From Flavobacteriales bacterium (GTDB taxonomy: Bacteria; Bacteroidota; Bacteroidia; Flavobacteriales; CAJXXR01): 64,000 nt of DNA. Location: NCBI GenBank assembly GCA_025210805.1, contig JAOAQX010000007.1, positions 116,695 through 180,694 of the forward strand. The letters are read 5' to 3'. Below, piece by piece: positions 34,871-43,794 of the stretch; the stretch's first letter is position 1, and the number at the start of each line of letters is the position of its first letter. The notes below the pieces were generated by a model that did not search any database, was not told the DNA's origin, and saw only the letters and a program-made list of their open reading frames with translations. Position numbers and translations under genes: made by a program.

Positions 34871-36191
34871 TTGAGATTTTCTGTTTTAATACTTCTTCTT
34901 TAAACACTTTTCCACGGTGCTCATAATTTTTAAACAAATCAAAACTTGCACAAGCAGGAGACAATAAAACGGTATCTTTTTCTTCCGCCAATTGACCAGC
35001 CAGTCTAACTGCCTGTTCCATATCTTCTACTGTATGGAAAATGGTTATTTTGTTTTTAAAAGCTTTTTCTAATTTATCTGCATAAGGCCCAATAGCAATC
35101 AGTGCCTTGATTCTTTGTAAATATTTTTCCAATAAAGAATAATCGTTTCCTTTATCTACACCGCCAGCCAGCCAAATAATTCCAGAATCTATTGCTCCCA
35201 GTGCATATTGTGTGGCATCCACATTGGTAGCTTTTGAGTCATTTATATAGCTAACTTCGTTTATTTCGGCTACTTTTTCCAGTCTGTGCTCTACGGATTC
35301 AAAATTAGCAAAGCTTTCTTTTACTTGTGCTTCATTGAGTCCTAAAATATGGGCAACTAAGCCTACAGCCATCATATTTTTAAGATTATGCAAACCTTTT
35401 AGACTGCACAGTTCTTTTTGAAAATCCCAATTTTCTATTCTAAAACCATTAGGGGTTATATAAGCTTCAGATTGATTGTTCTCTGTGGAAAAAAACATTC
35501 TTTGAGCTTGTGTTTTAGGGCTCAATTGATGGGTAAATTCATCTTCTGCCCATGCGATACAATAGTCCCTTTCATCTTGATTTTCGGCAGATTTCCATTT
35601 GGATTCTGCATAGTCCTCAAAGCTTGGGTACCGATCCAAATGATCTGGTGTGATATTTAGAATGAGTGAAAACTCGGGTTTAAAATCCTTGCAATCATCT
35701 AACTGAAAACTACTTACTTCTAAAACAAACCAATCGGTTTTTCCTTCGGCTACTTTCTCTGCAAAACTAAAACCGATATTTCCAGCTAAAGCTACATTTT
35801 TATGAGCGTTCTTTAAGGTTTCATACATCAAGGTGGCAGTCGTGGTTTTTCCGTTGCTTCCTGTGATAGAAATTATCTTAGCGTCTCCTTTATACCTAAA
35901 AGCATATTCTATTTCAGAAATTAGGGGAATATTTTTTTTCCTAATTGTCTGAATAATGGATGCTTTTTCAGGGATTCCAGGGCTTTTTATGATCAAATCG
36001 GCTTCGAGAATTTTACTTTCGGTATGTCCGTCTTCTTCAAAGTCTACTCCCAATTCAATAAGCTTTTTTTTATCTTCTTCTGATATTTTAGCGTAATCTG
36101 AAAGGAAAATATCCGCTCTATTTTTTTTTGCTAAAACACAGGCTCCCACACCGCTAATTCCAGCACCTAAAACAACTATTTTTTGACTCAT
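34863..36191 (-). CDS. murD: UDP-N-acetylmuramoyl-L-alanine--D-glutamate ligase
   Basis: Cytosolic Mur ligase that adds D-Glu to UDP-MurNAc-L-Ala. The ATP-binding loop is ITGSNGKTTTATLM, the central domain has LEVSSFQLDDC and HLDRYPSFEDYAESK, and NDSKATNVDATQYAL marks the third domain. Length (442 aa) is normal. It overlaps mraY by one base (TAATG) upstream and ispD by 8 bp downstream. In other flavobacteria ftsW-murG-murC usually follow; here they do not. Confidence 0.96.
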   Translation of the reverse strand: MSQKIVVLGAGISGVGACVLAKKNRADIFLSDYAKISEEDKKKLIELGVDFEEDGHTESKILEADLIIKSPGIPEKASIIQTIRKKNIPLISEIEYAFRYKGDAKIISITGSNGKTTTATLMYETLKNAHKNVALAGNIGFSFAEKVAEGKTDWFVLEVSSFQLDDCKDFKPEFSLILNITPDHLDRYPSFEDYAESKWKSAENQDERDYCIAWAEDEFTHQLSPKTQAQRMFFSTENNQSEAYITPNGFRIENWDFQKELCSLKGLHNLKNMMAVGLVAHILGLNEAQVKESFANFESVEHRLEKVAEINEVSYINDSKATNVDATQYALGAIDSGIIWLAGGVDKGNDYSLLEKYLQRIKALIAIGPYADKLEKAFKNKITIFHTVEDMEQAVRLAGQLAEEKDTVLLSPACASFDLFKNYEHRGKVFKEEVLKQKISNE

Positions 36192-37438
36192 TATCTTAGC
36201 TTTAAGGTCACAATAGAAAGTACTGCAAGGAGCAAACCAACTAAGAAAAAGCGCATCACAATTTTAGGTTCTTTAATTCCCACTTTTTGAAAATGATGAT
36301 GAAGCGGAGACATTAAAAAGATCCTTTTCCCTTCTCCAAATTTCTTTTTGGTATATTTAAAATAAGAAACTTGCAAAACCACCGACAGATTTTCGGCAAC
36401 AAAAATTCCTGCTAAGATAGGAAGAAGTAATTCTTTTCTGATTGCAATAGCAAATACGGCAATCACACCTCCAAGCATCAAACTTCCTGTATCTCCCATA
36501 AATACTTGGGCAGGAAAAGTGTTGTACCATAAGAAACCTAGGGTAGAACCCACAAATGCGGCAATAAAAATTACCATTTCTCCAGAATTTGGAATATAGA
36601 GAATATTCAAATAATCTGAGAACACCACATTCCCAGATAAGTAGGCAAATATCCCTAATGCCAAACCGATAATTGCCGAAGTTCCTGTGGCTAAACCATC
36701 TATTCCATCGGTTAAATTTGCCGCATTTGACATCGCTACGATAATAAAAATGACAATAGGAACGAAAATCAACCAACCATAATCTGAACCAATATCTCCA
36801 AATATTTTACCATAATCTAGCTCGTTATTTTTAAAGAAAGGTATGGTAGTTTTGAGATCTTTTGTTTCTACTAGTTCATAATTTTTCACGTCCGCCTCAG
36901 AATAAACCTGCTCTGCTTGAACTTTCGCTTGCAACTCAGAATCAGCAAGGTATCTTTTTTCCTTTACAGTTACATTGGGATGAAAATACAGAGTAAAACC
37001 TACAATGAGACCTAAAACTACTTGTCCCACTATTTTATATTTCCCAGCAAGTCCATCTTTATTCTTGTGTTTTTTCTTCAGATAATCATCTAGTCCTCCA
37101 ATAAAACCTAACCAAACTGTGGTAATCATCAAGAGAATGATATAAACATTATCTAGCTGACTAAATAGTAATACTGGAATAAGAATTCCTAAAATTATGA
37201 TAATTCCTCCCATGGTAGGAACCCCAGCTTTTTCCTCTTGCCCTTCTAGTCCGAGCTTTCTTATTTCTTCTCCTAATTGTTTCTTTTGAAGAATATTAAT
37301 AATTTTTTTTCCAATAAAAATAGTCACTAAAAGAGAGAAAATAAAAGCCATTCCTGCTCGGAAACTAATATATTGGAACACTCCTGCTCCTGGAAAATCT
37401 AAACTCTCATGGAGGTAATCAAAAAGATAATAAAGCAT
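36191..37438 (-). CDS. mraY: Phospho-N-acetylmuramoyl-pentapeptide-transferase
   Basis: Inner-membrane enzyme that moves phospho-MurNAc-pentapeptide to undecaprenyl phosphate, forming lipid I. Ten or so membrane helices; signatures include [46 protein letters not shown] and the histidine-rich SPLHHHFQ loop. An extra periplasmic segment of about 60 residues (about 155-215) is usual for Bacteroidota MraY. Length 415 aa. Undecaprenyl phosphate derives from UppS (24.4 kb). Confidence 0.96.
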   Translation of the reverse strand: MLYYLFDYLHESLDFPGAGVFQYISFRAGMAFIFSLLVTIFIGKKIINILQKKQLGEEIRKLGLEGQEEKAGVPTMGGIIIILGILIPVLLFSQLDNVYIILLMITTVWLGFIGGLDDYLKKKHKNKDGLAGKYKIVGQVVLGLIVGFTLYFHPNVTVKEKRYLADSELQAKVQAEQVYSEADVKNYELVETKDLKTTIPFFKNNELDYGKIFGDIGSDYGWLIFVPIVIFIIVAMSNAANLTDGIDGLATGTSAIIGLALGIFAYLSGNVVFSDYLNILYIPNSGEMVIFIAAFVGSTLGFLWYNTFPAQVFMGDTGSLMLGGVIAVFAIAIRKELLLPILAGIFVAENLSVVLQVSYFKYTKKKFGEGKRIFLMSPLHHHFQKVGIKEPKIVMRFFLVGLLLAVLSIVTLKLR

Positions 37439-37452
37439 TTTTTGGGATCAAA

Positions 37453-38919
37453 TTAGTTTTGTGGGATTAAGATAAAGTTTTTTTGAATTTCTTCAGCATC
37501 ATCAAAGTGATGTTTTTTTCCATTTATTTCTTGATAGGTTTCATGTCCTTTTCCTGCAACAAGAATTACATCTTTAGGTTTCGATAAACGCAGAGCAGTT
37601 TTAATAGCTTGATCTCTTTGAGTTATTGAAAGTACTTTCCCTACATCTTGAGGTGGAATTCCTTTTTCCATATCAGTAATAATCGTATCTGGATCTTCAC
37701 TTCTTGGATTATCTGATGTGAGAATAACTTGGTGAGAATATTGACAAGCAATTTTTGCCATCTGCGGTCTTTTCCCTTTATCTCGATCACCTCCACAACC
37801 TACAACGGTAATAATTTGTGAAGATTCATATTTTATTTCTGAGATCGATTTTAGGATATTTTCTAAAGCATCAGGTGTGTGGGCATAGTCCACAATTCCG
37901 ATTCTATTTTCTGGTCCATAAATTTGCTGAAAACGTCCTTTAGCAGGTGCTAAAGTTGTCAATAATCTAACTGTGTCAATAATATCCAAGCCCATAAGAC
38001 TTGCAACTGCAAAACACACCGTAGTATTATAGATATTGTGTCGTCCAATCAGCTGAACATAAGCTTCTATATCATTGAGGTTTATCAAACTTCCTTGAAG
38101 GTCTGTTTCAATAATTTTTGTTTTGAAATCAGCCATTCCTTTCAAACTATAGGTATAGGCCTTTGCTTTTGTGTGCAAAAGCATGGTTTCCCCATGTTTG
38201 TCGTCTTTATTGACTAAGGCATAAGCATCTTCTTTAAGATGATCAAAAAGGAGTTTTTTACTAGCAATATAATGGTTATAATCTGGGTGATAATCTAAGT
38301 GATCTCTGCTAATATTTGAAAAAATTGCTAGATCATAATCTACCCTCCACACTCTTTTTTGGTCTAAAGCATGACTAGAGACTTCCATAAAACAATACAA
38401 ACAATTTGCCGCTACCATTTCTGCTAAAAGCTCTTGTACTCTAATGGCATTGGGCGTGGTGTGTGTAGAAGTGTAGCTGTTTTCTCCTATTTTATATTCA
38501 ATAGTAGAAATTAATCCAGATTTTAGTCCTAAACCATTAAAAAGATCAAAAAGCAGGGTAGAAGTCGTGGTTTTTCCATTAGTTCCTGTGATTCCAATCA
38601 TTTTAATTTTTCTCGATGGAAAATCATAAAAAGCAGCAGCAGCTTCTGCCAATACTTTTTGGCTATCTGCCACCTGAACATAAGTCACCGATTCTTGGTA
38701 ATTCTTTGGAAGTTCTTCACAAATGATTGCTTGAGCACCATTTTCTATAGCTTTCTCAATAAAAAGGTGTCCATCTACTTGATGCCCTTTTATTGCTACA
38801 AATAAACTATCTGGTTCACAACTTCTGGAATCCAGTTCTATTTTGGAAATAAATTGTTCTAAGTTTCCTATTGTTTGCTCTACTTTTGAAAAAGCGAGAA
38901 TATCTTTTAGTGTTTTCAC
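37453..38919 (-). CDS. murE: UDP-N-acetylmuramoyl-tripeptide synthetase MurE
   Basis: Mur ligase adding the third amino acid, probably meso-diaminopimelate. The ATP loop is IGITGTNGKTTTSTLL; the central domain has TTPNAIRVQELL and MEVSSHALDQKRV; the C-terminal DNPRSEDPDTII resembles the DNPR motif of DAP-adding enzymes. Length (488 aa) is typical. The start overlaps the ftsI stop by 4 bp. Confidence 0.96.
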   Translation of the reverse strand: MKTLKDILAFSKVEQTIGNLEQFISKIELDSRSCEPDSLFVAIKGHQVDGHLFIEKAIENGAQAIICEELPKNYQESVTYVQVADSQKVLAEAAAAFYDFPSRKIKMIGITGTNGKTTTSTLLFDLFNGLGLKSGLISTIEYKIGENSYTSTHTTPNAIRVQELLAEMVAANCLYCFMEVSSHALDQKRVWRVDYDLAIFSNISRDHLDYHPDYNHYIASKKLLFDHLKEDAYALVNKDDKHGETMLLHTKAKAYTYSLKGMADFKTKIIETDLQGSLINLNDIEAYVQLIGRHNIYNTTVCFAVASLMGLDIIDTVRLLTTLAPAKGRFQQIYGPENRIGIVDYAHTPDALENILKSISEIKYESSQIITVVGCGGDRDKGKRPQMAKIACQYSHQVILTSDNPRSEDPDTIITDMEKGIPPQDVGKVLSITQRDQAIKTALRLSKPKDVILVAGKGHETYQEINGKKHHFDDAEEIQKNFILIPQN

Positions 38920-41015
38920 TCCAGTTCTAATTTTATCAAATCACCCTTTTTAGGAATTTTCCCTTCTGCTAAGGATTGAGATTTTATTTTTCCTATTCCA
39001 GAATAAGAAACTTTTAAACCTATATTTTCTAACAGAAATAAGGCATCCATGAGGTTCATTCCTATCACATTTGGCACGGCACTTTCTTCTATAAAATGAT
39101 TTTCGACCATTAATCGATCTTCAGATCCTTTCATATTCAGCCATCCTTGGTGTTGTTCAACGATGTTATTATCGATATCCAATTCATCTAAAATTGGTTC
39201 TAAATCTTCTGCAAAAACGATATTTTGCTCAGGCATTTTTTGATAATCAATATCATCCTGAGGTTCAAGGTCTATACTTTTTTCTGAGAAAAGAGAATTT
39301 CGTACTTCTGCAAAAGCAGGAGCAGCAACTACATTTCCATAAAATCCAATTTTGGTATCAGGTTTTTCTACAACTACGATACAAGAATATTTAGGATTAT
39401 CATAAGGAAAAAAGCCTGCAAAAGAAGAGATATAAGCTCTTTGACCATTCCAATAATCTGTTTGACAAGTTCCTGTTTTCCCTCCAGAAGTAAACTGCTC
39501 TGAGGCAATATTGGAAGCCGTTCCTCCTTTGGCAACTACGCCTTTCATCATGGATTTTAGCTTTCCTAAGGTTTCTTCTGTACAAATACTGCTATTAAGG
39601 ACTTTTTTAGGAAAAGTTTCAATAATTCTTCCTGCACGTACCACTTCTTTTACGAGCTGTGGTTTTACCAGTTCTCCATGGTTTGCAATAGCATTATAAT
39701 ATGAAAGGATTTGAATAGGACTCAAAGCTACTTCATACCCATAAGCCATCCAAGGCAATGAAACGAGCGACCAACCTTTGTCTCCTTCGTTTTTTATTGT
39801 TGGAATGGGTTCTCCTGGAATATCAACGCCAATTTTTTGGTTTACGCCCAATCTTGCAAGTTTATCTACAAAGTCCTGAGGGTTTGAACGATAGTGTTTT
39901 TCAACAATTTTAGCAATTGCAATATTGGAGGATTTCTCAAAAGCTTCTTTAACAGAAATAGTTCCGAACCCTCCTCTATGAGAATCTCGCATCTTTTGAC
40001 CGTAGAATACATGTTCACCATTTCCTGTTTCTATCATGTCATTGGTATCTATATGTCCATCTTCCATGGCAACCATATAAGAAAATAGTTTAAAAGTAGA
40101 ACCAGGCTCTTTTGCTGCACCCACGGCGTAATTTCTGGTTTCACGATAGACTCCATCAGATCCTCTACGCAAGTTTACCATGGCTTTTATCGCACCTGTT
40201 TTTACTTCCATAAGAATCATAGAACCATTGAGTGCTTTGTATTTTTCTACTTGCTTGAGCAAGGCATTATGACAAAGATCCTGCATTCTGATATCAAGAT
40301 AGGTCACAATATCTGCTCCATCTATCGGTTCTTGATTGTTTCTTGAGGGAATGGGTTTGTACATCGACCCAGAGATGCGTTGCATCATCATAAAACCTGT
40401 TTCACCTGTGAGTTGTCTATTATAAGATCCCTCAAGTCCAACATTAGGTTTTTCTCCTTCTACCAAATATCCTAATGATCGCTGCGCAAGTGCATTAAAG
40501 GGTTTTACGCGGGTTTCTTTTTTGGTGCTTACAAAACCACCTTTAAATCTTCCTTTATTAAAGATCGGAAAATTCTTTATTTCCACAACATCCGTATAGC
40601 TTACGCCTTTGGAGATCATCATATACTGTCCATTTCTTTGCCTGATTTTAAGGTATTTTTTCTTAAATGCTTTTGGACTAGGGAATCTTTTGGGAAATTT
40701 CTCAAATATTTTTATAGAAAGACTGTCTATATGGTCTTCTACAAGTTCATCCTTGATGTTTTTAGGATCACAACCGATATCGTAAATGGGTAAGGAAGTC
40801 ACCAAGAGGTTTTGATTCAGATCATAGATACTCCCACGGATGGGACGTACTTCTTTACGGTCTGCACCATAATTACTAGATTTTTTTCTAAGCTCCGTTC
40901 CTTCGGTAATTTCTAGATGCATGATACGAATAGGAATGCTGAGCAATAGAATTCCTACCGCTATAAAAACGAAAAATATTTTTGTTTCTTTGACAACGCG
41001 TCCTGTTTGCTCCAT
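38916..41015 (-). CDS. ftsI: Division-specific penicillin-binding protein (FtsI/PBP3) with PASTA domain
   Basis: Septal transpeptidase that cross-links peptidoglycan. One N-terminal membrane helix (about 13-30), a dimerisation domain starting RPIRGSIYDLNQNLL, and a transpeptidase domain with all three motifs: STFK (S306 nucleophile, K309), SSN in EKSSNIAIAK, and KTGT in SGGKTGTCQTD. The C-terminal about 60 residues are a PASTA domain (VPNVIGMNLMDALFLLE), as in many Bacteroidota FtsI. Length 699 aa. It lies between ftsL and murE in division-cluster order. Confidence 0.96.
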   Translation of the reverse strand: MEQTGRVVKETKIFFVFIAVGILLLSIPIRIMHLEITEGTELRKKSSNYGADRKEVRPIRGSIYDLNQNLLVTSLPIYDIGCDPKNIKDELVEDHIDSLSIKIFEKFPKRFPSPKAFKKKYLKIRQRNGQYMMISKGVSYTDVVEIKNFPIFNKGRFKGGFVSTKKETRVKPFNALAQRSLGYLVEGEKPNVGLEGSYNRQLTGETGFMMMQRISGSMYKPIPSRNNQEPIDGADIVTYLDIRMQDLCHNALLKQVEKYKALNGSMILMEVKTGAIKAMVNLRRGSDGVYRETRNYAVGAAKEPGSTFKLFSYMVAMEDGHIDTNDMIETGNGEHVFYGQKMRDSHRGGFGTISVKEAFEKSSNIAIAKIVEKHYRSNPQDFVDKLARLGVNQKIGVDIPGEPIPTIKNEGDKGWSLVSLPWMAYGYEVALSPIQILSYYNAIANHGELVKPQLVKEVVRAGRIIETFPKKVLNSSICTEETLGKLKSMMKGVVAKGGTASNIASEQFTSGGKTGTCQTDYWNGQRAYISSFAGFFPYDNPKYSCIVVVEKPDTKIGFYGNVVAAPAFAEVRNSLFSEKSIDLEPQDDIDYQKMPEQNIVFAEDLEPILDELDIDNNIVEQHQGWLNMKGSEDRLMVENHFIEESAVPNVIGMNLMDALFLLENIGLKVSYSGIGKIKSQSLAEGKIPKKGDLIKLELE

Positions 41016-41023
41016 GCTTTTAT

Positions 41024-41341
41024 TTAGTCAACTTGTATTTTTTGTGGGGCTTCAAAAGTGGGTTCTAAACCTAGTTTTTCTACTTCTTCAATAACGGTAG
41101 AAGGCTTTGTTTGCTCCATGAGCTGTGTTCTGTATTTTACGTGCTCACTTTTTAGGGCTCTTCTTTCGTCATCTAATTTTCTGAGTCGGTAAATTTTATA
41201 ATCTGCCGAACCTGCCACATAAATAATCACAATTACCCAAACAAAGATTAACAGCATCAAAGGTCCTTGTTTTTTGACCTCAGCTTGCTGAAAAATGGTT
41301 CCTGTAAAGTAGGAACGAACGAGTTTGAGTACTTTTTTCAT
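41024..41341 (-). CDS. ftsL: FtsL-like cell-division protein
   Basis: A 105-residue bitopic membrane protein: a short cytoplasmic N-terminus, one transmembrane helix (about 27-45), then a periplasmic coiled coil (YRLRKLDDERRALKSEHVKYR). The sequence of FtsL is weakly conserved; the call rests on this layout and on the position between rsmH and ftsI. It overlaps the rsmH stop by one base. Confidence 0.85.
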   Translation of the reverse strand: MKKVLKLVRSYFTGTIFQQAEVKKQGPLMLLIFVWVIVIIYVAGSADYKIYRLRKLDDERRALKSEHVKYRTQLMEQTKPSTVIEEVEKLGLEPTFEAPQKIQVD

Positions 41342-42252
41342 TAATTAATTTTCTTTTCGGCAACTCGCAATTTAGCACTTCTGGCTCTGGAATTATCCTG
41401 AATTTCGTTTGAAGGTGCCAAAATGGGTTTTTTTGTTATTTTTTTAAAAGGTGTTAGTGGATTTCCATAGAAATCCTTTTCTATTTTTCCTTCAAAATTC
41501 CCACTATTCATAAATCTTTTTACCAATCGATCTTCTAGTGAATGATAGGTTATAACGGATAATCTTCCTTCGGGTTTTAAAAGTGCGGTGGTATTTTTTA
41601 AGAAATCTTTTAAAACTTCCATCTCTTGATTAACCTCAATTCTAAGGGCCTGAAAAATTTGTGCAAAATACTTATTGGTCATATTGGGTTTGCACATTTT
41701 TTCAAGAATTTGACAGAGTTCATTGGTAGTTTCTATCTCTTTGTCTTCTCTATACTGAATCAATTTATGCACTAATGATTTGGTATTTCTTACCTCTCCA
41801 TAGTCCGAAAAAACTCTAATCAGCTCTTTTGCTTCATAAGTATTTATTACTTCTTTTGCAGTCAAATGAAGGTTCGTATTCATTCTCATGTCTAAATCGG
41901 CATCAAAACGATAGGAAAATCCTCTTTCGGGAGTATCAAACTGATGAGAAGAAACTCCTAAATCTGCCAAAATTCCATCCACTTCTTTTATTCCATAAAG
42001 TAACAACGCATTTTTGATATATCGGAAATTTTGAAGAATCAGCTTAAAGCGTTCATCTTCGGGTGTGTTTTCCAATACATCTCGGTCTTGATCAAAGGCG
42101 ATGAGCTTGCCCTTTTCACCAAGTTTTGAGAGAATATGGCGTGAATGACCTCCACCACCAAAGGTAACGTCTATATACACTCCATCGGGCTTGATATTTA
42201 AAGCATCAACGGATTCTTCTAGTAATACGGGAATATGATAAGGTAAGCTCAC
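41341..42252 (-). CDS. rsmH: 16S rRNA (cytosine(1402)-N(4))-methyltransferase
   Basis: Methylates N4 of C1402 in the ribosomal P site. The SAM-binding motif is YIDVTFGGGGHSRHIL, followed by VDGILADLGVSSHQFDTPERGFS and the C-terminal SYHSLEDRLVKRFM. Length (303 aa) is normal. It is the first gene of the division cluster here: the usual upstream mraZ is missing, and the 238 bp above it contain only a promoter-like site and a neighbour's terminator. Confidence 0.96.
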   Translation of the reverse strand: MSLPYHIPVLLEESVDALNIKPDGVYIDVTFGGGGHSRHILSKLGEKGKLIAFDQDRDVLENTPEDERFKLILQNFRYIKNALLLYGIKEVDGILADLGVSSHQFDTPERGFSYRFDADLDMRMNTNLHLTAKEVINTYEAKELIRVFSDYGEVRNTKSLVHKLIQYREDKEIETTNELCQILEKMCKPNMTNKYFAQIFQALRIEVNQEMEVLKDFLKNTTALLKPEGRLSVITYHSLEDRLVKRFMNSGNFEGKIEKDFYGNPLTPFKKITKKPILAPSNEIQDNSRARSAKLRVAEKKIN

Positions 42253-42316
42253 AGATAAATATTGAGGTGTTTTTGTTTTCTAATGTGTTCTAACAAAGGG
42301 AATTTTTTATTTGTTC

Positions 42317-42324
42317 CAAAATTA
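42317..42324 (-). promoter_or_regulatory. Candidate -7 element of the rsmH operon
   Basis: TAATTTTG on the minus strand fits TAnnTTTG, 64 bp before the rsmH start. No -33 element at ideal spacing was found. Confidence 0.4.
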
Positions 42325-42420
42325 TCACACTTTTACAAAGGTAAAAAACCCTTTTGAGTTATTTGAAATGAAATGGAAATTATACTGATTAATATTTAGA
42401 ATGCTAACACCCACCCACAA

Positions 42421-42450
42421 AAAAAGCTACTCATTTCTGAGTAGCTTTTT
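42421..42450 (-). terminator. Intrinsic terminator of the surface-lipoprotein gene
   Basis: AAAAAGCTACTCA pairs with TGAGTAGCTTTTT around TTTC, with A- and T-rich flanks. It lies just beyond the stop codon at 42491. Confidence 0.9.
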
Positions 42451-42490
42451 GATTAAAATATGCTAAATATTTTGTCTGAAATCCTTTGGA

Positions 42491-43612
42491 TTACTTAGTC
42501 CACCCTTGAGCCCAAGATGGAAGGTCAGCACCGTTTCCAGCACCTGAGTTGTTTCCTTCTGTGAAGTAAGTAGCAGTTCCTGTGTAAGATTGCTTCTTAG
42601 CTACACCATCAAATTGGATTGGGTTAAGGTTGATATCTCCACCTTCGATTCTTGCGATAGCATTAGCATCAGAGCTCTTGCTCTTGATTCCTAATTCGTA
42701 ACCTTTGATATAGATATTCTTTGCAGACCATTTTCCAGCACCTTCTTTTAAGTAGATTCCACCTTCTGAAGCGTCTCCGTTTCCTTTTACGATTGAGATA
42801 TTCTCCAAAGTAGCGTTCGTCATTGGGTTATTAGCGTCTCCGTTGTCTCCGTTGTTAGATCCTTCGATACCTGCTTTTTTTCCACCGATAATATACCAGT
42901 TCATTCCTTTTCCTGACCATCCATCAGCGAAATCGATAGCATCGTCACCTGAGTTTGTAGATACGAGGTACTTTCCATCAACTGTTCCTCCGAAGAATTC
43001 AATTCCGTCATCACCACCGTTGTAAGATTGGATATATTCAAAAGTAGTTCCTGAACCTACACCGAATAGAGAAACTCCGTTAAATTCTTTATCTGATCCA
43101 AAAGTAGCACCTGTGTATTCTACACGGATATACTTATATGTTCCTGAATTATCGTTAGATTTTGTTCCACCATATTTTAGGTTTCCTACTTCTGATAATG
43201 CTGTTGCTCCTTTATTTGTTGGTGCTTCACCACAGATTACTAATCCTCCCCAGTCACCAGCTTTTCTATCAGCTACGGCTTTTCCTGAAGTCATTACGAT
43301 TGGGTTAGAAGCTGTTCCTTGAGCATCCATCTTACCACCTGCAGCAACTGCAATATAAGAGGCTGTTCCACCAGTAGCTTCAATTACTGTTCCAGCAGGA
43401 ATTACTAATTCTCCACCTTTTTCAACAACTACAGCTCCTGTTAATTTATATGTTTTAGAAGCGTCAAGTGTTACTTTTTTTGTAAAAGTACCTTTGAAGT
43501 TATTGGCATCAACCGTTACTTCATCTTTCTTGTCGTCATCTTTTTTGTCTTCTTCACAGCTTACAATAGAAAGTGTAGCTAGTGCTGCAAGAGCAAATAC
43601 AGTCTTTTTCAT
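42491..43612 (-). CDS. Beta-helix surface lipoprotein paired with a TonB receptor
   Basis: A 373-residue predicted lipoprotein: signal peptide ending SIVSC (Cys about 19), an acidic/lysine-rich linker (EEDKKDDDKKDE), then a glycine- and asparagine-rich repeat pattern (GGELVIPAGTVIEATGG, FNGVSLFGVGSGTTFEYIQSYNGGDDGIEFFGG) typical of right-handed beta-helix proteins. In Bacteroidota such proteins accompany TonB receptors like the gene upstream. Databases sometimes label them 'multidrug transporter', which I consider unsupported. Likely role: surface ligand capture, perhaps for a phosphorus compound given the neighbouring phoBR genes. A terminator separates it from the receptor, so it needs read-through or its own promoter. 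Confidence 0.8.
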   Translation of the reverse strand: MKKTVFALAALATLSIVSCEEDKKDDDKKDEVTVDANNFKGTFTKKVTLDASKTYKLTGAVVVEKGGELVIPAGTVIEATGGTASYIAVAAGGKMDAQGTASNPIVMTSGKAVADRKAGDWGGLVICGEAPTNKGATALSEVGNLKYGGTKSNDNSGTYKYIRVEYTGATFGSDKEFNGVSLFGVGSGTTFEYIQSYNGGDDGIEFFGGTVDGKYLVSTNSGDDAIDFADGWSGKGMNWYIIGGKKAGIEGSNNGDNGDANNPMTNATLENISIVKGNGDASEGGIYLKEGAGKWSAKNIYIKGYELGIKSKSSDANAIARIEGGDINLNPIQFDGVAKKQSYTGTATYFTEGNNSGAGNGADLPSWAQGWTK

Positions 43613-43665
43613 AATTTGTTTCGTTTGTTAGTTTCTTTTTCAATTTGAGTGCAATATCACCCCGT

Positions 43666-43677
43666 TAGATTAATCTA
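43666..43677. promoter_or_regulatory. 12-bp palindrome within a GC-arm hairpin before the lipoprotein gene
   Basis: TAGATTAATCTA is a perfect palindrome, flanked by CACCCCG on one side and TTGGGGGC on the other, so the whole 43658-43688 stretch can fold. It lies 54 bp upstream of the lipoprotein start and may be an operator or a leader structure. Confidence 0.35.
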
Positions 43678-43745
43678 TCATTGGGGGCAATTTAATTAAT
43701 CGTTAAGAAGGTGAGTTTTTAGAAAACAAAAACTTTACACAAAAA

Positions 43746-43777
43746 AAAAGCGTTTGGAACGGATTCCAAACGCTTTT
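43746..43777 (-). terminator. Intrinsic terminator after the TonB receptor gene
   Basis: A perfect 14-bp stem (AAAAGCGTTTGGAA with its complement) around a four-base loop, followed on the minus strand by nine T residues. Confidence 0.92.
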
Positions 43778-43794
43778 AAATAGGTCTTAGTATT

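Noticed and set aside
42491..43612. Naming the lipoprotein a multidrug transporter
   Set aside because: It has a lipobox and a beta-helix pattern with no membrane helices; such a label in databases would be a transferred error.
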